NCBI GenBank assembly: GCA_015487435.1
Contig: WFPU01000038.1
Span: 1-37,118 of the forward strand
Direction: 5' to 3'
Source of the DNA: Sulfurimonas sp.
GTDB taxonomy: Bacteria; Campylobacterota; Campylobacteria; Campylobacterales; Sulfurimonadaceae
Length of the DNA: 37,118 nucleotides
A program made the translations under genes and the position numbers. Under the pieces are notes generated by a model. That model saw nothing but the letters and a program-made list of their open reading frames with translations, did not search any database and had not been told where the DNA came from. Positions 8,447 to 17,204 of the stretch are shown in pieces. How positions within the stretch are numbered: the first letter of the stretch is position 1; each line of letters opens with the position of its first letter.

Positions 8447-9281
8447 AACAGTAAAAACACTACTTGATGCCCTTCCATTTATCAAAGAATTTAACAAAGA
8501 GATTGTAGTTATAAAATACGGTGGATCAGCACAAACTTCGCCACAACTAAAGGAAAAATTTGCAGAAGATATTTTACTTATGTACCTAGTTGGAATTAAG
8601 CCAGTTATCGTGCATGGTGGCGGTAAAAAGATTACTGAGATGTTAGATGCTCTAAATATTGAAACATCATTTATAGATGGTCAACGTGTAACTACTAAAG
8701 AGGTTATGAATATAGCTGAGATGATTTTAAGTGGAGGAATAAATAAAGAGATAGTGTCACTTTTAAATTCACATGGTGCTAAAGCTATAGGTGTAAGTGG
8801 TAAAGATGCACATTTTATATCCGCTGAAGCTAAAAACTTTAGCAAATGGGGTTTAACCGGAAATATTACTGAGGTAAAAGAAGATGTTATTGCAAATCTA
8901 ATTTATGAAAAATTTGTACCAGTGATTGCACCAATTGCAGCTGGCAAAGAGATGGGTCATCCAGGATTTAATATAAATGCAGATTTGTGTGCATCTCAAG
9001 TCGCAAAAGCGATAGGAGCCAATAAGATAATCTTTTTAACAGATACCCCCGGTGTATTAAACAGTGATAAAGAATTATTAGCAACTCTTACTAAGGCTGA
9101 AGTAGAAGCTTTAAAAGAGGATGGAACAATTCACGGTGGAATGGTTCCAAAAGTTGACGCTTGTCTTGAAGCAATAGATGGTGGAGTAGCAAAAGCGCAT
9201 ATAATTGATGGAAGATTAGAGCATTCAATGTTGCTAGAACTATTTACATCAGAGGGTGTAGGAACTCAAATAATTAAATAA
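8430..9281 (+). CDS. argB: Acetylglutamate kinase
   Basis: ArgB phosphorylates N-acetyl-L-glutamate in the second step of arginine synthesis. The 283-residue protein carries the amino acid kinase landmarks: VIKYGGSAQ near residue 27, IVHGGGKKI (phosphate-binding glycine loop), GINKEIVSLLN, NINADLCASQVAKAI, FLTDTPGVL and DGTIHGGMVPKVDAC. The N-terminal helix before the kinase core (about residues 1-22) is typical of hexameric, arginine-inhibited enzymes, so feedback inhibition is likely but not shown. The GTG start at 8430 lies inside the end of lpxK with AGAGGA upstream. No other arg gene is in the window. Confidence 0.96.
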   Translation: MQKKIETVKTLLDALPFIKEFNKEIVVIKYGGSAQTSPQLKEKFAEDILLMYLVGIKPVIVHGGGKKITEMLDALNIETSFIDGQRVTTKEVMNIAEMILSGGINKEIVSLLNSHGAKAIGVSGKDAHFISAEAKNFSKWGLTGNITEVKEDVIANLIYEKFVPVIAPIAAGKEMGHPGFNINADLCASQVAKAIGANKIIFLTDTPGVLNSDKELLATLTKAEVEALKEDGTIHGGMVPKVDACLEAIDGGVAKAHIIDGRLEHSMLLELFTSEGVGTQIIK

Positions 9282-9285
9282 TAAT

Positions 9286-10113
9286 TTGAAAAGTAATATT
9301 GTAAAAGATATCTTAGCTGATATAACTAAGATTTTAAATCCACATATCCCAAGAGCCCCAAGAGAGGCTCAACTTCTTTTAATGAATTTTCTTAAAGTAG
9401 ATGAACTTTGGCTTTTAACAAACCAAAATATTGAGATACAAAATACTCAAGAACTATATAAAATGACAGAGCGTCGCTCAAAAAATGAACCACTAGAATA
9501 TATAACAAATAGTGTAAGTTTTTATAGTGAAGAGTTTTACATTGCAAATGGTGCTTTAATTCCTCGTCCTGAAACTGAAATTTTAATAGATGAAGTGATA
9601 AAAAATATACCAAAAAAAAATACTAAACTAACAATTGCTGAAGTTGGTGTTGGTAGTGGAATAATATCAATTATGTTAGCACTTAAATTTCCAAATGCAA
9701 AAATAATTGCTGTAGATATTTCACAAGATGCTATTGAAATTGCTAAAATAAATATTAAAAAGTTTGGTTTACAAGAGAGAATAGAGCTACGCTTAGGATC
9801 ACTTTTAGAACCAATAGATGAGTCAATAGATTATTTAGTTTCAAACCCTCCATATATTGAATATGGTGCAAAATTAGAATCAAACTTAGATTATGAACCG
9901 CAAAATGCACTATTTGGCGGAGAGATTGGTGATGAGATAATAAAAGAGTTGCTTGATGAAGTCTTAAATAGAAAGATTAAGTTTTTTTCCTGTGAGATAG
10001 GTTATGATCAAAAGGATAGAATTGCGTTGTATTTAAAAGATACAAAAATTAAAAGCTTAAAGTTCTATAAAGATTTAGCAAATTTTGATAGAGGCTTTAC
10101 ACTAAGGTTATAA
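9286..10113 (+). CDS. prmC: Release factor glutamine methyltransferase
   Basis: PrmC methylates the GGQ glutamine of peptide chain release factors. The 275-residue protein has a helical N-terminal domain (about 1-75), then IPRPETEIL (92-100), the SAM-binding loop EVGVGSGIISIM (119-130), VDIS (143-146), and the catalytic NPPY (187-190) in YLVSNPPYIEYG. It starts at TTG four bases after the argB stop; the Shine-Dalgarno is poor, so it probably depends on coupled translation. The length and motif set fit PrmC better than the related PrmB. Confidence 0.93.
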   Translation: MKSNIVKDILADITKILNPHIPRAPREAQLLLMNFLKVDELWLLTNQNIEIQNTQELYKMTERRSKNEPLEYITNSVSFYSEEFYIANGALIPRPETEILIDEVIKNIPKKNTKLTIAEVGVGSGIISIMLALKFPNAKIIAVDISQDAIEIAKINIKKFGLQERIELRLGSLLEPIDESIDYLVSNPPYIEYGAKLESNLDYEPQNALFGGEIGDEIIKELLDEVLNRKIKFFSCEIGYDQKDRIALYLKDTKIKSLKFYKDLANFDRGFTLRL

Positions 10114-10116
10114 TAT

Positions 10117-10602
10117 TTGAAACGAAATATTTATATTGATTTTACTTACTTAATAATTTTGGCTGCTACATTTGGTGGCGTTATGGTACTAGGAGTATTA
10201 GTCGCACCTGTTATTTTTTATACTGATGGGATTATTGTTGATGTAGTACTTGATAGATATAACTCTGGAATTATTATGGCAGAAATTTTTAGTCGATTTG
10301 CCACATGGCTTTATGTAGTTGTATTTATAGTACTTAGCTATGAGGCAATTATGTACAAGATGGGTCAAAAAGATAGATATCTATTTGTTGGTGCATTTCT
10401 TGTAGTTTTTTCATCTTTAATGTTTAGTGGAGTATATGTACCTAAAATCTTAGCTATGCAAGATATGGGTAGAGAAGCAACTCAGAGTGATACATTTGCA
10501 ACTATTCATGCTGCAAGTGAGATTGATTTTAAAATATTAGCAGTTGGTTTATTGGTTTTATTTGTTAGAAGGTTGATGTTGCTTAGTACAAAAGCAAATT
10601 AA
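10117..10602 (+). CDS. DUF4149-type membrane protein
   Basis: The 161-residue protein has four likely membrane helices (about 10-35, 55-80, 92-112 and 138-158). The helix 1 to loop 1 region, FGGVMVLGVLVAPVIF, resembles the DUF4149/TMEM205-like family. Function is unknown in bacteria. It starts with TTG three bases after the prmC stop and closes the six-gene run. A perfect seven-base hairpin follows its stop. Confidence 0.75.
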   Translation: MKRNIYIDFTYLIILAATFGGVMVLGVLVAPVIFYTDGIIVDVVLDRYNSGIIMAEIFSRFATWLYVVVFIVLSYEAIMYKMGQKDRYLFVGAFLVVFSSLMFSGVYVPKILAMQDMGREATQSDTFATIHAASEIDFKILAVGLLVLFVRRLMLLSTKAN

Positions 10603-10608
10603 AAGGAG

Positions 10609-10628
10609 TGAAGCCGAAAAAGGCTTCA
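10609..10628. terminator. Hairpin between convergent DUF4149 and ftsZ genes
   Basis: TGAAGCC (10609-10615) and GGCTTCA (10622-10628) form a perfect seven-base stem with the loop GAAAAA, seven bases after the stop of the DUF4149 gene. No T-tract follows, so it may act as an RNA end-stabiliser or a weak terminator rather than a classical one. Confidence 0.45.
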
Positions 10629-10633
10629 ATGAA

Positions 10634-10701
10634 TTTGACTTCTTGGAATCTAGCCTCTTGCATAACTTAGATTCTGAATCAAGTTCAGAATGACAAAACT
10701 T
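10634..10701. repeat. Dispersed palindromic repeat, copy B
   Basis: A full unit lies at 10660-10701 (GCATAAC, then TTAGATTC, TGAA-TCAAG-TTCA and GAATGACAAAACTT). It matches 40 of 42 bases of the copy at 28921-28962. To its left, 10634-10653 (TTGACTT...GGAATCTAG) is a decayed unit in the opposite orientation, so the two point away from each other, the reverse of copy A. The site is the gap between convergent genes. Confidence 0.7.
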
Positions 10702-10757
10702 GAACTAAGGTGGACATTTTTCTGTGAAAAACATTCCTACATTGGAGATAAGGGCAT

Positions 10758-11876
10758 CTAATCCTGTTGTCTTCTCATATATGATGGCACATCTAGATAG
10801 TTCTCATCCATCTCTCCACCAACTACAAGCATTGGTCTTGATTTAACAGTTGGTTGAGGATTTTCACTTACAAAATCACTATTGTTTCCAGTTTTTTTAT
10901 CATCGGCATGTTCAAAACCAGTAGCAATTATTGTTATTTTCACATAATCTTCTGCTAAATCATCATCAGTAGAGGTTCCAAAAATAATGTCAGCATTATC
11001 ATCAGCACTTTCATTTACAACTTCCATAGCTGCATAAATTTCCATTGTTGGAAAGTTTGAGTGCATACTAAAGTGAACCAAAACGCCCATCGCTCCGTTG
11101 ATGCTCATATTATCAAGTAGAGGGGACTCAATTGCAGACTTTATAGCTTCATAAGCAGCATTATCACCCTCATGTTCGCCAACACCCATGAGTGCCATAC
11201 CACGATGCTGCATAACAGTTTTTAGATCGGCAAAATCCAGATTGATATCATTTGTACCACTTGAAAGGATTACACCAGATGTACCACTAACAGCTTGTGC
11301 TAGAACACTGTCTACTATCTTAAAACTATCTTTTAAGCCTAGTTTTCTATCTATTATTGATAAAAGTTTATCATTAGGAATAACTACTATAGAATCACTT
11401 TCACGCTTAAGTTCCTCAAGACCAGCCTCAGCTAGTTTAAGACGCTTTTTACCCTCAAAAGAGAAAGGTTTAGTTACTATTGAGATAGTTAAAGCTCCAA
11501 CATCCTTGGCAATTTGTGCAACAACAGGAGCAGCTCCAGTTCCAGTTCCACCACCAAGACCAGCAGAGATAAATACGATATCAGCACCTTCAAGAGCAGT
11601 TCTAATCTCATCATAACTCTCTAATGCAGACTCTTTACCAATTTCAGGTTTCATACCAGCACCAAGACCTTTCGTAAGTTTTGCACCAATTTGAATTTTA
11701 GATGAGTCACTATCGTTTAAAACCTGAGCATCAGTATTTATACTAATCATCTCAATACCAGAGATTCCTTCGTTTAGCATGTGACCAATCATGTTTCCAC
11801 CACCGCCACCAACACCGACAGCTACAATTCTAGCACCGTTTATACCTTGTACTTCTTCTACTACGAATGGTTCCAT
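10758..11876 (-). CDS. ftsZ: Cell division protein FtsZ
   Basis: FtsZ is the tubulin-like GTPase that forms the division ring. The 372-residue protein has the N-terminal nucleotide loop VGVGGGGGNMIGHM (about 20-33), the tubulin signature GGGTGTG (108-114), and an intact catalytic T7 region in the middle. A variable linker from about residue 315 leads to the terminal peptide DVPSYMRRQQD, a good match to the peptide that binds FtsA and other partners. The gene follows ftsA by 12 bases and both appear to be read from the ppiD-like promoter. As I recall for this phylum, it lies apart from the murein gene cluster. Confidence 0.98.
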   Translation of the reverse strand: MEPFVVEEVQGINGARIVAVGVGGGGGNMIGHMLNEGISGIEMISINTDAQVLNDSDSSKIQIGAKLTKGLGAGMKPEIGKESALESYDEIRTALEGADIVFISAGLGGGTGTGAAPVVAQIAKDVGALTISIVTKPFSFEGKKRLKLAEAGLEELKRESDSIVVIPNDKLLSIIDRKLGLKDSFKIVDSVLAQAVSGTSGVILSSGTNDINLDFADLKTVMQHRGMALMGVGEHEGDNAAYEAIKSAIESPLLDNMSINGAMGVLVHFSMHSNFPTMEIYAAMEVVNESADDNADIIFGTSTDDDLAEDYVKITIIATGFEHADDKKTGNNSDFVSENPQPTVKSRPMLVVGGEMDENYLDVPSYMRRQQD

Positions 11877-11888
11877 ATCTTCACTCCT

Positions 11889-13247
11889 TTAAAATAATTG
11901 GGTAGCCCAATTCCAAAATTTACTAATAGATGACGCTTCATCACTTTTTTTCTCTTTTTTTGATGGAAGAGTTACTAATTTCTCTTTAGCATCTTCATCA
12001 AATGCTGGAGCTATAGGAATCTCTGGTTCATTTGAAAAATCTACACTACTATCTTCTTGAGGCTTTTCATTTGAATGCCTAATATGTTTATTTACATCTA
12101 TTTCATAAGGTGTATAGTTTGAAGATGAGTACATTACGAGTCCAATAGCACTTGCATACTCTGGACCTTTTAAGTCTTCAAATAAACCTTCCATAACTTT
12201 TGGTTTAGCAAGCCTTACCGGACCACTATCAAAAGTTGCAACTGCTAGTTCACGAATACCTGGTATTTTTGATAATCCACCAGTTAAAACTATACCAGCA
12301 CCAAGCTTATCTTTTAAGCCACTATTTTCAATAAACTGTGCTAAAATCATTAGTGTCTCTTCAACTCTAGCATAGATAACATTGTAAACTACCTCTAAAG
12401 AAACTTCATGTGTATTATTGTCATCGCCGATTAATGGTAGCTCTATTAAATCATTATTAGGAGATAGTAGGGAACCAAAATCTATCTTTACATTATCGGC
12501 AACATTTAGCGGAGTGTGTAATGCCATAGATAAATCATTTGTAATATGGTTAGAGCCTACACCTAAAAATTCATTATGTCTTATTGCATTTCCCGAGTGT
12601 ATAATTAAATTTGAAGTATTTCCACCCATATCTATAACTGCCACACCTAACTCTTTTTCATCTTCATTAATTGTTGATATTGACGCAGCATAACCACTTA
12701 ATATAATATTATCAACTTCGATATCTGCCCCACGAACAGCTTTTTTAAGGTTATTAAGATTTGATTTTTGAGTTGTAATTATATGAGTTTCAACTTCAAG
12801 TCTTGAAGCATTCATCCCCAGTGGATCTTCTATATAGTCTTGATCATCAACTTTAAAATTATATGGTAAGGCATGTAATACTTCATATTCATTTGGGATA
12901 TTGGCATTATAAAGGGATGTTTGCATAACTCGTTCAATCTCTTTAAAACTAATCTCTTTGTTTTGAATATTTACAATTCCAGTTGAATTTAGGCTTTTTG
13001 TATAACTACCAGATATTGAAACTATAGCACTTTTTACATCTGTAGCTGCTACTCTTTTAGCATCATTTACAGCTTGTTTAATAGATCTAGATGCGAGTTC
13101 AATATTTGTTATAGTCCCTCGTTTTAAACCCTGTGCTTTATTTATTCCAGCACCAATAATTGCAATCGAGCCACTATCCTCAACTCTTGCTATTATCGCG
13201 CATATTTTTGTAGAGCCAATATCAATGGCTAATACAGTTTTCCCCAA
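11889..13247 (-). CDS. ftsA: Cell division protein FtsA
   Basis: FtsA is an actin-like ATPase that tethers FtsZ to the membrane. The 452-residue protein has the phosphate-1 motif LAIDIGSTKICAII (6-19), the 1C (SHS2) domain around 85-160, the phosphate-2 block VIDMGGNTSNLIIHSG, and the adenosine motif IVLTGGLSKIPGI. A linker of low complexity (about 385-435) ends in ISKFWNWATQLF, a clear amphipathic membrane-targeting helix. It is one base away from the ppiD-like gene and twelve before ftsZ. Confidence 0.96.
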   Translation of the reverse strand: MGKTVLAIDIGSTKICAIIARVEDSGSIAIIGAGINKAQGLKRGTITNIELASRSIKQAVNDAKRVAATDVKSAIVSISGSYTKSLNSTGIVNIQNKEISFKEIERVMQTSLYNANIPNEYEVLHALPYNFKVDDQDYIEDPLGMNASRLEVETHIITTQKSNLNNLKKAVRGADIEVDNIILSGYAASISTINEDEKELGVAVIDMGGNTSNLIIHSGNAIRHNEFLGVGSNHITNDLSMALHTPLNVADNVKIDFGSLLSPNNDLIELPLIGDDNNTHEVSLEVVYNVIYARVEETLMILAQFIENSGLKDKLGAGIVLTGGLSKIPGIRELAVATFDSGPVRLAKPKVMEGLFEDLKGPEYASAIGLVMYSSSNYTPYEIDVNKHIRHSNEKPQEDSSVDFSNEPEIPIAPAFDEDAKEKLVTLPSKKEKKSDEASSISKFWNWATQLF

Positions 13248-13248
13248 T

Positions 13249-14574
13249 TTATAGTCCTTCTATAAAAATCTCTGTTTTATACTCATTTTTTAAAGTGTTG
13301 ATTAAACCAACATTAAACATGGAGTTTTTAAGTCTTGAAATTGTCAGGTTTTCTTGAGTATTAGCAAGCATTTTTTGTTCCAAAATATTATAAAGAACAA
13401 TCTTTCCACTTTCAAGAGTAATAAAATCTCTCTTTTTTTGATTTACAAATAATTGACTTAAAAAATCTGCAGTATCAGTTTCATCTAATTCAGGAAAAAC
13501 ATTTGTATCCATTTGTGTAATAAAACCAGTAGATTGACCTTTAAATGTTGCCAATGAGTTTTGCGCTAGCTCCACAAGTTTTCTTTTCTTTTGCTCATTA
13601 ACATATACTGGCAGTACTAATTTTTTTGCTTGCTCATATGTTTTAGAATATGATGGATTTACTTTTTCAAGTTTAATACTATAGTAAGTATCGCCTATCA
13701 TAATTGGTTTCATGAATGGAGAAGTTGATGTAAGTTTAGATATTTTTGTAAAAGTTTCATCATTAAAAATATTGTTGGATGCTGAAACATTTGCGCTTGT
13801 AATCACAACATCATCAGATAATTTTCCTTTTTTGAAATCTATATAATCTCTAAGTGCATCTTTTTTTTCACCACCAGTATTTTGGATGTAACTTATATCA
13901 TAACTTACTTCATTCATATAGTTTTGTTGCGTCATCTCCCAAAATGGTTTTAGCTTTTCATCAGATGTATCGATAACTATTTGAGAGTTGTCTAGTACTT
14001 TGTAGTTTATCTTATCTGCTATATTTGTTACATAGTTTAATATTTTTTCTTCATTTTCATTAGTTTGTACAGGTAAAAGTTTTAATGTTTTTTGGATTAG
14101 AAGCTCTTTTTTCATATCTGCTTCATATTCTTTTATGCTTAAATTATTTCTTGAAAGCGCAGACTTATAAATATCTTTATTAAATACACCATCTTTATAG
14201 AAAAAATCTTGTGATTTAATCTCATTTAATAGTTCAGCATCACTAATTGATAAACTGTAAGATTCAGCTAAATTTAGAATTAGTGCTTGGTCTATTAATT
14301 GTTTTAATGCTTGACTTTGTAGTCCAAAACTTTTTGCTTTTTCCTCATCAAAGTTACCTTGAAACATCTCATTGTATTGTTTATAAAGTCTTGAATAACT
14401 TTTTTGTAAATCACCCATGCTAATCTCTACATTACCAACTTTAGCAACAGATCCTGCTTTGTCTCCGTAAGAGTATTGACCCCAGCCAACAAAACCAGCT
14501 CCAACAAATGCTATTGTTGAAATCCAAACTGTAATAATTAGGTATTTTTTATGTCTTTGCATCCATGTAATCAT
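13249..14574 (-). CDS. PpiD/SurA-N type periplasmic chaperone, membrane-anchored
   Basis: The 441-residue protein has a short cytoplasmic start, one membrane helix (about 12-31), then a SurA_N-type chaperone segment (KVGNVEISMGDLQKSYSRLY to about 150), so the bulk should be periplasmic. The fold matches PpiD, which helps newly exported proteins at the Sec translocon. It is much shorter than E. coli PpiD (623). In the middle region (about 200-320) I do not find the usual parvulin motifs, so prolyl isomerase activity is doubtful. It is the first gene of the unit with ftsA and ftsZ, a linkage I also recall in Campylobacter. Confidence 0.82.
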   Translation of the reverse strand: MITWMQRHKKYLIITVWISTIAFVGAGFVGWGQYSYGDKAGSVAKVGNVEISMGDLQKSYSRLYKQYNEMFQGNFDEEKAKSFGLQSQALKQLIDQALILNLAESYSLSISDAELLNEIKSQDFFYKDGVFNKDIYKSALSRNNLSIKEYEADMKKELLIQKTLKLLPVQTNENEEKILNYVTNIADKINYKVLDNSQIVIDTSDEKLKPFWEMTQQNYMNEVSYDISYIQNTGGEKKDALRDYIDFKKGKLSDDVVITSANVSASNNIFNDETFTKISKLTSTSPFMKPIMIGDTYYSIKLEKVNPSYSKTYEQAKKLVLPVYVNEQKKRKLVELAQNSLATFKGQSTGFITQMDTNVFPELDETDTADFLSQLFVNQKKRDFITLESGKIVLYNILEQKMLANTQENLTISRLKNSMFNVGLINTLKNEYKTEIFIEGL

Positions 14575-14646
14575 TTGAATATAAGCCTTGTTGTTTATTT
14601 TTTTGTATTTTATGTAAATTCGCCTTTAAGCTTGCTAAATAAGGGG

Positions 14647-14652
14647 ATTATA
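14647..14652 (-). promoter_or_regulatory. -10 box for the ppiD-like/ftsA/ftsZ unit
   Basis: On the minus strand the sequence reads TATAAT, about 73 bases before the ATG at 14574. It implies a leader of roughly 65 bases and is the best promoter candidate for ftsA and ftsZ in the window. Confidence 0.45.
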
Positions 14653-14675
14653 TCGTTAAAACAATCAATAAATTT

Positions 14676-14690
14676 GTCTACTTAGTAAAC
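14676..14690. promoter_or_regulatory. Palindrome in the bioA promoter (operator candidate)
   Basis: GTCTACTTAGTAAAC is a 15-bp palindrome with one mismatched pair. It ends ten bases before the probable bioA -10 box, placing it across the -35/spacer region where a repressor would act. No regulator is identified, and it is only a weak resemblance to known biotin operators. Confidence 0.25.
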
Positions 14691-14699
14691 TTGTGATAG

Positions 14700-14705
14700 T
14701 ATAAC
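14700..14705 (+). promoter_or_regulatory. -10 box of bioA
   Basis: TATAAC lies 29 bases before the bioA ATG in an AT-rich tract. A GGTGAG Shine-Dalgarno follows about ten bases before the start codon. Confidence 0.4.
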
Positions 14706-14733
14706 AAAATTTAAAAAATGGTGAGTACTACAA

Positions 14734-16032
14734 ATGAAAAATATTGAATTAAAAAATAGAGATTTAGATGTACTCTGGCATCCGTGCACTCAGATGAAAG
14801 ACCATGAAACACTCCCTCTTATTCCCATTAAAAAGGCGCATGGTGTCTATTTGGAGGATTTTGAGGGAAACAAATATATTGATGCAATAAGTTCTTGGTG
14901 GGTAAATATGTTTGGACATACTAACAAATATATTAATGACAAGATAAAAGAGCAATTAGATACATTAGAACATGTTATTTTAGCTGGATTTACACATGAA
15001 CAAGTTGTAATATTATCTGAAAGATTAGTTAAATTAACTCCAGATGGACTCGATAAATGTTTTTACTCAGATAATGGTTCAAGTGCAGTTGAAGTGGCAC
15101 TAAAGATGAGTTATCATGCTCACTTAAATGATGGTAATGGAGATAAAAATATATTTGTATCTCTAAAAAATTCTTATCATGGTGAGACAATTGGAGCTTT
15201 GAGTGTTGGAGATGTAGAGCTATATAAAGATACATATAAACCACTTTTATTACAAACGCTTCAAACAGCAGTTCCAAAAGATATGAGTATAAAATCAGCT
15301 AAAATCGCTGCATCTGGTTTTGAAGAATTATGTAAAGAAAAAGCAGATGAGATAAGTGCGATTATACTTGAACCATTAATTCAAGGGGCAGGGTATATGC
15401 ATATGTATCATCCTCAATTTTTAGTGCTTATTCGAGAGATATGCACTAGATACAATGTCCATCTAATCGCAGATGAAGTTATGGTTGGTTTTGGTAGGAC
15501 AGGTGAGCTTTTTGCGTGCGAAAAAGCAAATATTACACCTGATTTTATAGTTCTATCAAAAGGATTAACTGGTGGTTACTTACCCCTTTCAGTAGTACTT
15601 ACTTCAAATGAAATCTATGCTAAATTTTATTGTGATTATAACGAACATAAAGCATTTTTACACTCCCACTCATACACAGGAAATGCATTAGCATGTGCCG
15701 CTGCAAATGCAACATTAGATATATTTGAAAATGACAATGTTATAGAAAAAAACAAAGATATAGCAAGATATATGGGTAAAAAACTACAAAAATTTTCAGA
15801 GCTTGAAAATGTAGCTGAAGTTAGACAAACAGGTATGATATGTGTAGTGGAGTTAAAAGGTTATAGCTCTGAAGAAAGAATAGGTTTAAAAGTTTATGAC
15901 TATGGACTTAAAAACGGTGTGCTACTTCGTCCACTAGGGCATATTGTATATTTTATGCCTCCATATATCATAACAAATGAAGAGATTGATAAGATGATGG
16001 ATACGGCTTATGAGGCTATAAGGGATATATAA
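14734..16032 (+). CDS. bioA: Adenosylmethionine-8-amino-7-oxononanoate aminotransferase
   Basis: BioA makes 7,8-diaminopelargonic acid in biotin synthesis, with SAM as amino donor and PLP as cofactor. The 432-residue length is normal. Landmarks are LWHPCTQMKDHE (substrate contact typical of BioA), ISSWWVNMFGHT, YSDNGSSAVEVALKMS, the PLP-ring Asp in IADEVMVGFGRTG, and the Schiff-base Lys in VLSKGLTGGYLPLS. The WHPCTQ and SSWW motifs separate it from ornithine or GABA aminotransferases. No other bio gene is in the window. Its stop overlaps the ATG of the M20 gene by one base. Confidence 0.96.
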   Translation: MKNIELKNRDLDVLWHPCTQMKDHETLPLIPIKKAHGVYLEDFEGNKYIDAISSWWVNMFGHTNKYINDKIKEQLDTLEHVILAGFTHEQVVILSERLVKLTPDGLDKCFYSDNGSSAVEVALKMSYHAHLNDGNGDKNIFVSLKNSYHGETIGALSVGDVELYKDTYKPLLLQTLQTAVPKDMSIKSAKIAASGFEELCKEKADEISAIILEPLIQGAGYMHMYHPQFLVLIREICTRYNVHLIADEVMVGFGRTGELFACEKANITPDFIVLSKGLTGGYLPLSVVLTSNEIYAKFYCDYNEHKAFLHSHSYTGNALACAAANATLDIFENDNVIEKNKDIARYMGKKLQKFSELENVAEVRQTGMICVVELKGYSSEERIGLKVYDYGLKNGVLLRPLGHIVYFMPPYIITNEEIDKMMDTAYEAIRDI

Positions 16033-17204
16033 TGACTACATTTGAGAGCTTAAAATTACTAGAAAATGATATGAAAGAGTACAGACACTACTTTCATCAG
16101 TATCCAGAGACTGCTTTTGAAGAGCATAATACATCAAAATATTTAGTAAAAAAACTTACTTCATTTGGTTTGGAAGTGCATCAAGGTTTAGCTAAAACTG
16201 GTGTAGTAGCTACTTTAAAAGTAGGGAGTAGTGATAAAAAGATAGCTCTTCGTGCAGATATGGATGCACTAAACATGCAAGAATATGGCGACTTGGAGTA
16301 TAAGTCAAAAAATGAAGGCAAGATGCACGGATGTGGTCATGATGGGCATATGGCAATGCTTTTAGGGGCAGCAAAGTATCTAAGTAAGAGTAAAAACTTT
16401 GATGGCACTGTTTATTTTATTTTTCAACCAGCTGAAGAGATAAAAGGTGGTGCTAAAAAGATGATAGAAGATGGTCTTTTTAAACTATTTGAAGCTGATA
16501 GTGTATGGGGGATGCATAATTTTCACGGATTTGGTGTTGGTACTTTTGCTATAAAAAGTGGTGCGATGATGGCTTCATTTGATACATTTGAAATAGAGAT
16601 CAGTGGTGTAGGGTGTCATGCAGGTATGCCACATTTAGGGCGTGACCCTATTGTAGCATCTGCACAAGTAATAACTGCGATGCAAAGCATAGTAAGTAGA
16701 ACTACTGATCCACTTGATTCAGTTGTGGTTAGTGTTACACAAATTCAAGGTGGTACTACTTGGAATGTAATTCCAAAATCTGTAACATTAAGGGGAACAT
16801 TTCGAACTCTAAAAAAAGAGGTCATATCTGATGTTAAAAGAGAGATAGATAAAGTAGCATCTTTAACTTGTGAAGCATTAGGGCTAGATGCAAAAGTAAA
16901 GTTTAATCCTGAAAATTCCGCTTATCCAGTTACTTACAACCCTAAAAAAGAGGCAAATATAGCAAAAGAGGTTGCAAAAAATCTTGCGGGTGAACAAAAT
17001 GTTGTGAGTGAATTTAACCCAAGCATGGGTGCAGAAGATTTTTCTATGATGTTAGATGAAAAACCTGGATGTTTTATATGGGTTGGAAATGGAGAGATAA
17101 AAAATAATTGTGTACTTCATAACACACAGTATGATTTTAATGATGATGCCCTTGTATGGGGAGCATCTTATTGGGTGGATTTGACTAAAAAGCTTTTAAA
17201 TTAG
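16032..17204 (+). CDS. M20 family amidohydrolase (hippurate hydrolase-like)
   Basis: This is a zinc peptidase-fold amidohydrolase of 390 residues that cleaves an N-acyl group from an amino acid. Metal and catalytic motifs are present: ALRADMDALNM, MHGCGHDGHMAMLLGAAKY, QPAEEIKGGAKKMIEDG, WGMHNFHGFGVG, and a final GAEDFSMM. A lid/dimer domain occupies about 180-295. It is of the HipO/AmaA/IAA-hydrolase type; C. jejuni HipO is the best-known relative. Coupling to bioA is seen but no biotin role is known for the family. It ends overlapping the convergent aldolase-like gene by four bases. Confidence 0.9.
   Translation: MTTFESLKLLENDMKEYRHYFHQYPETAFEEHNTSKYLVKKLTSFGLEVHQGLAKTGVVATLKVGSSDKKIALRADMDALNMQEYGDLEYKSKNEGKMHGCGHDGHMAMLLGAAKYLSKSKNFDGTVYFIFQPAEEIKGGAKKMIEDGLFKLFEADSVWGMHNFHGFGVGTFAIKSGAMMASFDTFEIEISGVGCHAGMPHLGRDPIVASAQVITAMQSIVSRTTDPLDSVVVSVTQIQGGTTWNVIPKSVTLRGTFRTLKKEVISDVKREIDKVASLTCEALGLDAKVKFNPENSAYPVTYNPKKEANIAKEVAKNLAGEQNVVSEFNPSMGAEDFSMMLDEKPGCFIWVGNGEIKNNCVLHNTQYDFNDDALVWGASYWVDLTKKLLN

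Noticed and set aside
11188..11616. Plus-strand frame of 142 codons opposite ftsZ
   Set aside because: It is the antisense shadow of a well-identified gene, with no ribosome site and no protein-like motif.
14676..14690. Confirmed BirA operator at bioA
   Set aside because: The half-sites agree only weakly with known biotin operators, so it is kept only as a candidate.
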